Below are positions 57,688 through 64,000 of a DNA stretch of 64,000 bases, one piece after another. This DNA is from Pseudomonas sp. ADAK13 (GTDB lineage: Bacteria > Pseudomonadota > Gammaproteobacteria > Pseudomonadales > Pseudomonadaceae): assembly GCF_012935715.1 (NCBI RefSeq), contig NZ_CP052860.1, forward strand, positions 3,534,001 through 3,598,000, written 5' to 3'. The notes under the pieces are model-generated. The model did no database searches and was not told the DNA's origin. It saw nothing but the letters and a program-made list of their open reading frames with translations. Made by a program: the position numbers and the translations under genes. Within the stretch, counting starts at the first letter, position 1. Each line of letters starts with the position of its first letter.

Positions 57688-58084
57688 TTGCTGATCCTTG
57701 ATGGGCTGGCTTTGAGTTCATTGTCAGGTTGAACCCTGTATTTGTCAATTCGCAGAACGACCATTGCCAGAAATGATAAATCCAAATTACTCACTGATTC
57801 CGATCACACTAAAATGTGCGAGTCAACAGAGTTGGTTTTCTCTGGGTTGTATGCCTTCGATACTCTCCCAGCAGGAGGTATACCATTTGAAAGCATCTAG
57901 GGTGGTTAGGATCGTTGGGGAGTAATCCATTGGTAATGCATGTGATATCAGGCTTGCTGGTGGCTCTAGAGGGGCGGGATCACGTTGGTAGATCATGTCA
58001 CTATGGCATCAGTCTCCCTGTGTGTGTAACGATAGCTGTTGGACGCCTTGCATTTGGCGAAATCTTGCACCCATTCAGGGACTG
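57688..58084. other. Divergent region between the recombinase and the NACHT gene
   Basis: These 397 bp contain no convincing gene. A frame in phase with the NACHT protein opens at 57,995, but its first 30 residues (many Cys and Trp) look noncoding. Promoters for both flanking genes must lie here. A CACACTAAAATGTG inverted pair occurs near 57,807. Confidence 0.5.
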
Positions 58085-60979
58085 ATGAAAAATATGAAAC
58101 CCATAAATGTATTTATTTCTTACAGTTGGGATGGCGAAGATCATCGCGCTTGGGTGCAGAAATTAGCAAGTGATCTAGATCAATTTCAGGAGCTGCATGT
58201 CACTTTTGATATGTTCGATCTCGACAACTTTTCTGATAAAAATTTGTTTATGGAGAGGTCTGTTCAAGAGGCGGATATAATCATTGTTGTGACAACTGAA
58301 ATTTATCGGCAGAAAGCAGATAGTCGTACAGGTGGTGTGGGTATAGAAACATATCTCACGGCTATTAGACATTGGGAAGAGTCTGAAGGTGGCGGACCAA
58401 GCAAAATTTTAGTTGCTTCTCGAGAAAAATACAGTACGCCATTTTATCTCAAAGGTAAATTTAGGATCGACTTTCATGAAGATGACTTATATCAAAAAAG
58501 CCTTAGCTTTCTTCTAAAGTCTTTAACTAAGACGTCGAAGACCGCAAGGCCAGAGAAGAATAAGTCAATCGAGCAAGGTGCTCAAAATTATACTTTTACT
58601 CGTGCTGAAGATATCTTAAAGCTAAATTACTCTAAGCGAACGGCTATTATTGATTCGGCAGCGGGAACAGATTATTCGGTTGGCAATAGAGTAAAATTTG
58701 AATTGTGGGAAGCTAAAAATCCCTTTAGTTCTTATTTTTTAATATTATACCCCAATATCACGATTGGTCAGACGGTTGGGCGGTTCTGCGAAATTGTCAA
58801 AGAGAAAAACATAAAGATTAAGGAGTTAGTGTTGCTGCGACCCTCGAAAGGGGATGAGTCACTTGTCCAGCGCACAATTCAGAAAAACAACTTAGATATA
58901 AAAGTTGCGGAGTTGACGTACTCCGAGTTTGTGTGGGAGTACTGTATAGATGAGAGTCTAAGAACCTCCTCTCTAGTTAGAGCTAATAAATTTTACACTG
59001 ATCAGACTATCTTGCATATGAAAGATGCATCTGGCGAGGTGGCAAAAAGTGATTCTGCAATAACGTATTTGGTTGATAAGCTTTCCTCGGAGAGCATATC
59101 TTCCGGGCAGTTAGTTATCGCAACTGGCGGAATGGGGAAGAGTACTTTGTGCCACGAGGTGGCAATTGCTCTTAATAAAAAATTGGATGGGGGGAGCTCA
59201 GTAATTCTCATTAAGGCTGAGTCGCTTCGAAACAACCTCTCTGTCGAGTTGCTATCTAACATTGAGATTAAAAGCGTCTACGATCTATACGAACTCTATA
59301 CGCAGATCGGAAAGATGGAGGCAGTGTATGATCGCAATCAGTTTGAGTTATGTTTGCTCTGCGGACGGATTATTATTGTTATCGATGGGCTGGATGAGTT
59401 TGTATCTATTCTGCAAGAGAGATTCGATTTGTCAGCGTTTTTGACTTCGATCCATGAGTCACACCAGCAGATGGGTAGAAGCCAGGTTCTGCTTACCTCA
59501 CGAAATATGGCGTTTATCGAAAGTATCGCTCTGGATGAGGTTGGTATTCATTGTCATGAGTTGCTAGGATTTGATGAAAGCTCAAGGGAAAAATATATTA
59601 GAAAGCGATTTGGTCGATATCATAAGGCTGAAGAAGTTGCTGAAATGTTCAGTAAGTATATTCAGCAGATGGAGAAGTTTGGGGATAGACACAAACGAAT
59701 CGTTCCGTTTTTCATTGATATTATTTCCACGATTTTTGAAGAGCAACTGGAAAATAGTGAGAAAGTATCTTTTGAGATAGCATCGGAAGATAAGGATTAC
59801 GCTTGTAACTCTACGCTAACTGACTTGATGATATTTTCAGTATTGAGGAGAGAGAAAACCCGCCATGATATTGAGCTAGAAACCAAAGAGTTTATCGATC
59901 TTTTCTCAGAGCTTGCTGTTGAGTATGGTGAATCCATGCCAGTTGAGAAGCTTCGTGAAAAACTTATGATTTACTTTGATGATAGTGCCGATACGTTATT
60001 TTCGAAAGTTGTTGTGAATCCTTTACTTGTACAAGATGGTGACATTCTCAGGTTTCGATATCATTTCCTAAATGACTATTTTAAATCCTTGTACGTGATT
60101 GCGGGGATACTGAGGGCGTCTTTCAGTAAGGATATGATCCAGTGCTTAGCTAGTTCGAAGTCGGCAGATCAGCAGTCTGTTTCTGAAGTGGTTAACTATT
60201 TTTGTCGTAGAATGGATGAGTTTCACAGCTCAGCAAAAGAGATGATTAGGCTAGCACGAAGCGTTTTGGCTCGAAAGGAAGTAGAGCCAAAAGAGATAGA
60301 ATCTATCAAAAAAGCCATCGGTTCGTTATTAAGTTTGTACGCTAAAAGTGGACAGTTTTCTAGAAAGGATTTGTCTAGAAAAATTAGAGATATATATCAG
60401 CTTGCTCCAGATCTAGAGACGACTGGCAAATTAGAGAGCCTATTTATATATGGCGATTTCCCCTCGCTAGATTTTTCAAATATGCAAGTTTGGAATAGTG
60501 GGTTTTTCAGCTATGAAAATTTTGTAACCTCGAAATTTACAGACTCAAAGTTTTATTACAGTGAGTTTTCGAGTACCGGTGGTACGTATACGTCTGAAAG
60601 CTTTGATCCAGAAATGTTTGATAGTACATGTAAGCTCGGGGACCTAAATGAAACAGTAGCCTATGTTACTGGGTCAGCGAAGAGTAACAAGGCGCTTTGT
60701 GAGTCGGAGCTTAAAAGGTTTTTGAGAAGCTTCTACAAAGGGTCGTCATTTGTTGATCAAAAAATGATCTACATGACATTTTCTGATCGAGTAGAAAAGC
60801 TAGGGAAGCGAAATTTTAATTTGCTACTTAAGTATGGCTTGATTGAGGTTCTAGTTGAAAAGAATGTCGATAAATTTTACGTCATAACTTCAGAGTATCA
60901 GGATAGTGTCTTTAGATTTCTGACAGATAATTTTGCTGATGGAAAAATTCGATCGCTTATTGACTATATAAAATCTTGA
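58085..60979 (+). CDS. TIR/SEFIR-NACHT STAND protein, putative antiphage effector
   Basis: ATG 58,085 behind AGGG gives 964 residues (ATG 58,094 is an alternative). Residues about 5-130 form a TIR/SEFIR domain (INVFISYSWDGEDH, FDMFDL, MERSVQEADIIIVVTT). After a mixed domain of unknown type (about 170-330) comes a NACHT ATPase with Walker A GGMGKST (348-354) and Walker B IIIVIDGLDEF (429-439), then a helical region. The C-terminus has F/S-rich pentapeptide-like repeats (SLDFSN...SKFTDSKFYYSEFS). Such architecture fits bacterial NLR-like immunity, where NACHT senses infection and TIR acts. AT-rich and foreign. Confidence 0.82.
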   Translation: MKNMKPINVFISYSWDGEDHRAWVQKLASDLDQFQELHVTFDMFDLDNFSDKNLFMERSVQEADIIIVVTTEIYRQKADSRTGGVGIETYLTAIRHWEESEGGGPSKILVASREKYSTPFYLKGKFRIDFHEDDLYQKSLSFLLKSLTKTSKTARPEKNKSIEQGAQNYTFTRAEDILKLNYSKRTAIIDSAAGTDYSVGNRVKFELWEAKNPFSSYFLILYPNITIGQTVGRFCEIVKEKNIKIKELVLLRPSKGDESLVQRTIQKNNLDIKVAELTYSEFVWEYCIDESLRTSSLVRANKFYTDQTILHMKDASGEVAKSDSAITYLVDKLSSESISSGQLVIATGGMGKSTLCHEVAIALNKKLDGGSSVILIKAESLRNNLSVELLSNIEIKSVYDLYELYTQIGKMEAVYDRNQFELCLLCGRIIIVIDGLDEFVSILQERFDLSAFLTSIHESHQQMGRSQVLLTSRNMAFIESIALDEVGIHCHELLGFDESSREKYIRKRFGRYHKAEEVAEMFSKYIQQMEKFGDRHKRIVPFFIDIISTIFEEQLENSEKVSFEIASEDKDYACNSTLTDLMIFSVLRREKTRHDIELETKEFIDLFSELAVEYGESMPVEKLREKLMIYFDDSADTLFSKVVVNPLLVQDGDILRFRYHFLNDYFKSLYVIAGILRASFSKDMIQCLASSKSADQQSVSEVVNYFCRRMDEFHSSAKEMIRLARSVLARKEVEPKEIESIKKAIGSLLSLYAKSGQFSRKDLSRKIRDIYQLAPDLETTGKLESLFIYGDFPSLDFSNMQVWNSGFFSYENFVTSKFTDSKFYYSEFSSTGGTYTSESFDPEMFDSTCKLGDLNETVAYVTGSAKSNKALCESELKRFLRSFYKGSSFVDQKMIYMTFSDRVEKLGKRNFNLLLKYGLIEVLVEKNVDKFYVITSEYQDSVFRFLTDNFADGKIRSLIDYIKS

Positions 60980-61030
60980 TTCTTTTTGGGTTTGTTAGCG
61001 TTTTATTTTAGAGACGTTATTTTGAGGAGG

Positions 61031-61063
61031 AGCCGCACAGGTAAAATTATTTGCTGTGCGGCT
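61031..61063 (+). terminator. Hairpin downstream of the NACHT gene
   Basis: AGCCGCACAG pairs perfectly with CTGTGCGGCT around a 13-nt AT-rich loop, about 50 bp after the stop. The right side lacks a long T-run, so efficiency is uncertain. Confidence 0.55.
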
Positions 61064-61111
61064 GCTCGCGAAGTATTTAACTTAAGTCGACCTGTGCCGT
61101 CTCAGCGGCAT

Positions 61112-61327
61112 CTATTGCCGGAGCTTAAAAATTCCAGCGGTGATAGCGGAAGCGTTCGCATCTAGAGTCTCCATTGCAGCGAGGGCATGCTCATGGGCCT
61201 CACCTGAGCCGCTGGCTTTAGCCCACAGGGCCAGTTCTTCAATCGCTGCTGCAAGCGCGTGCTGGTTGTGAAAGAGGAGGGTTAGAACGTCTGCTGTGGC
61301 TACATGGGCTTCTGTATTATCTGGCAC
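61112..61327 (-). CDS. Small conserved helical protein
   Basis: GTG 61,327 with AAGGA 8 bp upstream starts a 71-residue, Ala-rich, all-helical protein (DVLTLLFHNQHALAAAIEELALWAK...). Very similar small proteins are, as I recall, common in pseudomonads next to an XRE regulator, as here (32 bp behind it). No function is known to me. Confidence 0.65.
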   Translation of the reverse strand: MPDNTEAHVATADVLTLLFHNQHALAAAIEELALWAKASGSGEAHEHALAAMETLDANASAITAGIFKLRQ

Positions 61328-61359
61328 GGCTCATTCCTTGAGTTTGTCTTTGGAGGTCG

Positions 61360-61581
61360 TCAGAGCCCTTGTAGCAGCTCCGACAAGGTCATTCCAAGTC
61401 CATCAGCAAGCACCTTTGCCGCATCTAGGCTGGGGTTGGCTGTGCCCGTCTCAATTCGCGACATATACGTCCGAACGAACCCGCACCGATCAGCGAAAGC
61501 CTCCTGACTGAAGCCCTGACTGGTGCGTAGCTCTCGGATTCGTTGGCCGAAGCCCTTTCTCAGATTCTGATTTGGTTGCAT
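61360..61581 (-). CDS. XRE-family transcriptional regulator
   Basis: This 73-residue Cro/cI-type helix-turn-helix protein has IRELRTSQGFSQEAFADRCGFVRTYMSRIETG, with the turn at QEAFADRCG and recognition helix RTYMSRIE, and nothing else. It lies divergent from the two small membrane genes and upstream of the small helical protein on its own strand. A GATAC-ATTG-GTATC palindrome in the intergenic space is a likely operator. Confidence 0.9.
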   Translation of the reverse strand: MQPNQNLRKGFGQRIRELRTSQGFSQEAFADRCGFVRTYMSRIETGTANPSLDAAKVLADGLGMTLSELLQGL

Positions 61582-61641
61582 TCTCGAATCATGGTCGGAT
61601 GCTACCCAATCGTGAACACACCATCTGATGACACACTAATT

Positions 61642-61655
61642 GATACATTGGTATC
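61642..61655. promoter_or_regulatory. Candidate XRE operator palindrome
   Basis: GATAC and GTATC form a perfect inverted repeat with a 4-bp spacer, 61 bp upstream of the XRE start and 39 bp upstream of the first membrane gene. The position fits control of both divergent promoters. Sequence alone supports it. Confidence 0.4.
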
Positions 61656-61693
61656 CTCGTCGCTCACCCAGCTAGCACCTGACAGGGATGCCC

Positions 61694-62002
61694 ATGAACG
61701 AAAAATTGTTTCTACTCACCAGCCAGAAGAAGAACACAAACCATATTTTGCACGTGATCATGACCTTTCTGACTGGAGGTCTGTGGTTGTTCGTGTGGGG
61801 GGGCACCATGCGGAGCAATGACAGCCACAACAAAAAACTGGACATGCAGATCAATCAGATCATGCACTACAAGACGCAAGGCTTGAGTGATACCGATACT
61901 TACAAGCAGATCAAAAATGAGCAATTGAACTCTGACGTGTTTCAAGGGCGAGTGATTTTTTTTGTTCTTGTGGTCGTGTTCCTTTACTTCTACCTATGGT
62001 AG
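61694..62002 (+). CDS. Small two-segment membrane protein, paralogue A
   Basis: ATG 61,694 (MNEKLFLLT) with AGGG 7 bp upstream gives 102 residues; an ATG 6 bp earlier is less well spaced. An N-terminal polar segment (TSQKKNTNHILH) precedes a hydrophobic segment (VIMTFLTGGLWLFVWG). A charged middle (NDSHNKKLDMQINQIMHYK) and a C-terminal hydrophobic segment (VIFFVLVVVFLYFY) follow. It is strongly similar to the next gene. Function unknown; small membrane proteins near XRE genes can be toxins or immunity factors. Confidence 0.72.
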   Translation: MNEKLFLLTSQKKNTNHILHVIMTFLTGGLWLFVWGGTMRSNDSHNKKLDMQINQIMHYKTQGLSDTDTYKQIKNEQLNSDVFQGRVIFFVLVVVFLYFYLW

Positions 62003-62052
62003 TCGCTCGCACCGAAAGCGAAACTTGAATAGCACTCCTGCAAGGATGGATG

Positions 62053-62367
62053 ATGAACGAGCAAATTTTCGTACTGACTACTCAGAAGAAGACCACCAAT
62101 CACATCTTGCACCTGTTGTTGTGCATTCCGACATTTGGGGTGTGGCTCTTGGTATGGGGTATCACGATACGGAGCAATGATGGTCATAACCGCAAGATCG
62201 ATAGACAGATCAGCCAGATTATGGAATACAAGTTGCAAGGTCTGAGTGATGTCGAAGCATACCAGCGAGTAAAATCAGATGATGCTAATAGCAAATCGCG
62301 TAGCGATCAGATATTTGTGATAGTCGTAATCGTCGTTACTGTGGCTGCGTTCTTTGTGTTGAAGTGA
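62053..62367 (+). CDS. Small two-segment membrane protein, paralogue B
   Basis: ATG 62,053 (MNEQIFVLT) with AAGGATGG upstream gives 104 residues; ATG 62,050 is equally possible. It matches paralogue A along almost its whole length (NEx-F-LTxQKKxTNHILH, RSNDxHN-K-D-QI-QIM-YK-QGLSD) with the same two hydrophobic segments, so it is a tandem duplicate. The gap between the genes is 50 bp. Its last hydrophobic segment differs (IFVIVVIVVTVAAFFVL). Confidence 0.72.
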   Translation: MNEQIFVLTTQKKTTNHILHLLLCIPTFGVWLLVWGITIRSNDGHNRKIDRQISQIMEYKLQGLSDVEAYQRVKSDDANSKSRSDQIFVIVVIVVTVAAFFVLK

Positions 62368-62382
62368 TGGTGGCTGTGTCAA

Positions 62383-62705
62383 TGCGTTAGCACAGGCAAT
62401 GCGTAGCATTAAAGTCAAATATATGCACGGCGTAGCCGAAGAATAATCCTACTAGGGAAGTGACTGGCGGATTTGATTCATTCATGAATCCGCCCCTATA
62501 AAGATATCGCAGGTTTCGTTTTGATCGTGCTATGTCTTGAACGAAGTTCAGATAGTACTCTTCTTTCTCTGGGGTCTTCACTTCGTTCATTAATGACCCC
62601 TGACCGATTTCAGTTGTGTATGGCTATCCAAGCTTCGCTTGATCGTGCTCAATACACTGTAAGCTTTCGCTTACGGCATAGTTCCTTCGACGGTAGTCGC
62701 CGAAG
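62383..62705. repeat. Array of mini-hairpins with GNA/GNNA-type loops
   Basis: In about 320 bp there are at least six tiny stems with C-loop-G closure: TGC-GTTA-GCA (62,383), AATGC-GTA-GCATT (62,398), CGGC-GTA-GCCG (62,428), TGAAC-GAA-GTTCA (62,538), CAAGC-TTC-GCTTG (62,629), GTAAGC-TTTC-GCTTAC (62,659) and CGAC-GGTA-GTCG (62,688). The TTC/TTTC loops are GAA/GAAA on the other strand. Larger stems GGCGGATT/AATCCGCC (62,466-62,494) and GGGGTC/GACCCC (62,571-62,600) lie between. No gene fits here. Confidence 0.8.
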
Positions 62706-62770
62706 AAACTCTTTATTATGATAGGACTTTCTCGTTCCCCTTGGATTTAAAGGCTTACAGGTCATTTCTC

Positions 62771-62806
62771 GCGTAGCTTTTTTAAAAAAGTTACGTGAAA
62801 CTACGC
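62771..62806. repeat. Nested palindrome at the 3' end of the RepL-like gene
   Basis: GCGTAG (62,771-62,776) pairs with CTACGC (62,801-62,806), and inside it CTTTTTTAAAAAAG (62,777-62,790) is a perfect 14-bp palindrome. It overlaps the RepL-like stop codon. It may act as terminator or as an easily melted element beside the hairpin array. Confidence 0.55.
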
Positions 62807-63442
62807 AGCTAGGGCGACACATTCTTCCGCACTAAAAGGACTAAGAGCGTCCGTATGCAGGTAGCCAGTTGGGCGATACCAACCGGCTATATAACGGTCG
62901 CGGGCCTTGTCCGGTCCTCTGAAAATGAGTCGCGGGTTGATGGTAAGCTTGATCTCACCCTTGCGTATATCACCTTTCTTTGATGTATTGACCCTTACCA
63001 TATTGGTATCAGTCAAGGTTTTTAGCTTTTTCATCAGGTTGGATTCTATTGTGTTCAGTGCTTTCGCCAGATCAGCTTGAGGCATGATGATGACGTTACG
63101 GAACTGAACTAGCCCGTGTAGCGTGCGGAGGATATTCATCATCGGCCGGGTGATACGAAAATCCACACCTGTACTACGCCATACGCCATGAGCATTGTCT
63201 TGTGCATCGATCAGTGAATGCAGCGTATGTAGTGGGAGCTTGCGTCGGTCAACGTGCTTCAAGAGCGCACTGAGATCGTCAGCACTCCGGCACTTGTTCA
63301 GTTCGGGTTGGTGGTCAGGGTGTTCGGAGAACAACGAGGGTTTATCGTCATAGCCGAAGATTTCGCCGGTTTCTGAACTGATCAACAGTCCATCGACGTG
63401 AAGAAAGGATGTTGCGGTAAAAGCTGGACGTTCAAACTCCAT
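62801..63442 (-). CDS. RepL-like winged-helix replication/plasmid protein
   Basis: ATG 63,442 with AGGAG 9 bp upstream gives 213 residues. The centre looks like a winged helix (MPQADLAKALNTIESNLMKKLKTLTDTNMVRV), with basic wing residues (KKGDIRKGEIKLTINPRLIFRGPDKARD). The NPRLIFRG phrase recalls plasmid RepL-type proteins (N-P-x-hydrophobic-F-K-G). The N-terminal half has TGEIFGYDD and is unassigned. Next to the hairpin array it may be an initiator or copy-control protein. The family call is tentative. Confidence 0.5.
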   Translation of the reverse strand: MEFERPAFTATSFLHVDGLLISSETGEIFGYDDKPSLFSEHPDHQPELNKCRSADDLSALLKHVDRRKLPLHTLHSLIDAQDNAHGVWRSTGVDFRITRPMMNILRTLHGLVQFRNVIIMPQADLAKALNTIESNLMKKLKTLTDTNMVRVNTSKKGDIRKGEIKLTINPRLIFRGPDKARDRYIAGWYRPTGYLHTDALSPFSAEECVALAA

Positions 63443-63672
63443 TGTTAATTCTCCTAATTAAGTTCATTTCATTGGCGGTACCTCGGGTATTGCCGGTTAG
63501 GTTTGTGAAATCTCAGACAGCACAAAACCGATCATCTGGCACTGTATGGGTGCGGGATGTGTTCGGATGTTTGGTTGAGTTTTGAATTGTCGCTCAAGTC
63601 ACCCTGATTTGTCAAGTCTTAGTTGTTGCGTGTTCGAATAGAATGATGTAGGTGTGTCGCACTCGCGAAGCC
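63443..63672. other. Upstream region of the RepL-like gene
   Basis: These 230 bp are AT-rich and gene-free. A TTGACA-like box and an AT-rich -10 are plausible on the minus strand near 63,590-63,610 (TTGTCAAG...), but not distinct enough to annotate. Confidence 0.4.
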
Positions 63673-63864
63673 TTAACCACCTCTATATCCAATCCTTACA
63701 AAACCGGTTTTGTGTGGGAGAGAAAGCCTCCTGCTTAGTCCAGACAGCCATGTAAGCCCGTAAACACTGAACGGAGCGACAGTTAATGCTAAGAGCATGA
63801 TGAATCCAATGCAGGTTATGCTTGGGTTTATAGATGGTTTCTCACGGGTTCTCGAGGCCGTCAA
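63673..63864 (-). CDS. Possible small membrane protein
   Basis: A 63-residue frame begins with TTG at 63,864, or more likely at an internal ATG, and has one hydrophobic segment (CIGFIMLLALTVAPFSVYGLTWLSGL) followed by a basic tail. It lies 8 bp after the stop of the next minus-strand frame, so both may belong to one unit running in from beyond the window. Weak start signals make it uncertain. Confidence 0.3.
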   Translation of the reverse strand: MTASRTREKPSINPSITCIGFIMLLALTVAPFSVYGLTWLSGLSRRLSLPHKTGFVRIGYRGG

Positions 63865-63872
63865 CCCTTCAG

Positions 63873-64000
63873 TTAATCGAGGCTGGCGGCTCGTTCAGGT
63901 TAGACGGGGGCTCTTGTTGCTGGCTGGCTGTTGTCGGCTGCCTCTCCAGTTACATCTGCTTCGACTACTCCATGTTTGGCTTTCCACATTGCCATGAGGT
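63873..64000 (-). CDS. C-terminal part of a protein continuing beyond the window (partial)
   Basis: On the minus strand a frame is open from the window edge and ends at 63,873. From an internal ATG at 63,995 it reads MAMWKAKHGVVEADVTG and then a Gln/Pro/Asn-rich tail ending PPASIN. Whether the ATG is the start cannot be decided here. No family recognised. Confidence 0.35.

Noticed and set aside
57995..58084. Longer N-terminus for the NACHT protein from 57,995
   Set aside because: The extra 30 residues are Cys/Trp-rich and unlike the family, which begins just before the TIR/SEFIR strand. An AGGG lies before 58,085.
62387..62590. Minus-strand frame of 67 residues in the hairpin array
   Set aside because: It crosses several palindromes, has no convincing SD, and its sequence follows from the inverted repeats.
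63797..63997. Plus-strand frame of 66 residues near the right end
   Set aside because: The minus strand has a more natural pair of frames here and the product is Leu/Arg-rich low complexity. Neither choice is secure.

Overview
The window looks like chromosomal DNA of a fluorescent Pseudomonas, most likely the P. fluorescens group. The bamA-skp-lpxD-fabZ-lpxA-lpxB-rnhB-dnaE-accA-tilS-pyrG-kdsA-eno-ftsB-ispD and ispF-truD-surE-pcm-nlpD-rpoS orders are the gammaproteobacterial/Pseudomonas ones. Coding DNA is GC-rich, REP-type inverted repeats built on GTGGGAGCTGGCTTGCC sit between genes, and the piuA/piuC and QuiP-type genes are typical of the genus. No database search was possible. Family names come from motifs, length, gene order and memory of the families.

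1-16,310 is core: the 3' end of bamA, the periplasmic chaperone skp, the lipid A and fatty acid genes lpxD-fabZ-lpxA-lpxB, then rnhB, dnaE, accA, tilS, pyrG, kdsA, eno, ftsB and ispD, all on the plus strand and many overlapping by 4 bp. 16,312-19,356 (minus) is a 1014-residue toxin-like protein. It has a Tiki/ChaN/EreA-like domain and a C-terminal segment that resembles an SH2 domain. A LysR regulator follows, divergent from the formaldehyde detoxification pair frmA-fghA. Next come ispF-truD-surE-pcm-nlpD-rpoS, a cold-shock gene and dcd.

29.2-41.5 kb holds a ligase-associated DNA repair set (exonuclease, ATP-dependent ligase, Lhr-like helicase, PdeM phosphoesterase), all on the minus strand. 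It is split in two by a cationic amino-acid ABC transporter operon and by a long palindromic element (32,394-34,366). An IS110-family element has inserted in one arm of that palindrome, and the arm symmetry gives the insertion points and suggests a bridge-RNA candidate. 41.7-53.7 kb carries an AHL-acylase (QuiP-like), a glutathione transferase, an iron-uptake operon (TonB receptor, PiuC-type hydroxylase, binding protein, permease, ATPase) and a divergent two-component system.

From about 54.7 kb the DNA becomes visibly AT-rich and accessory. It carries a two-gene unit of a zinc-ribbon/DUF4145 protein and a caspase-like (CHAT-type) protease, a serine recombinase, and a large TIR/SEFIR-NACHT protein. 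After these come a small XRE-regulated module with two tandem paralogous membrane proteins, a 320-bp array of tiny hairpins with GNA/GNNA-type loops, and a RepL-like winged-helix protein. This looks like a defence island next to a decayed or cryptic replicon. The best candidates for something undescribed are the DUF4145-CHAT pair, the TIR/SEFIR-NACHT gene, the hairpin array with its RepL-like neighbour, and the SH2-like tail of the toxin.
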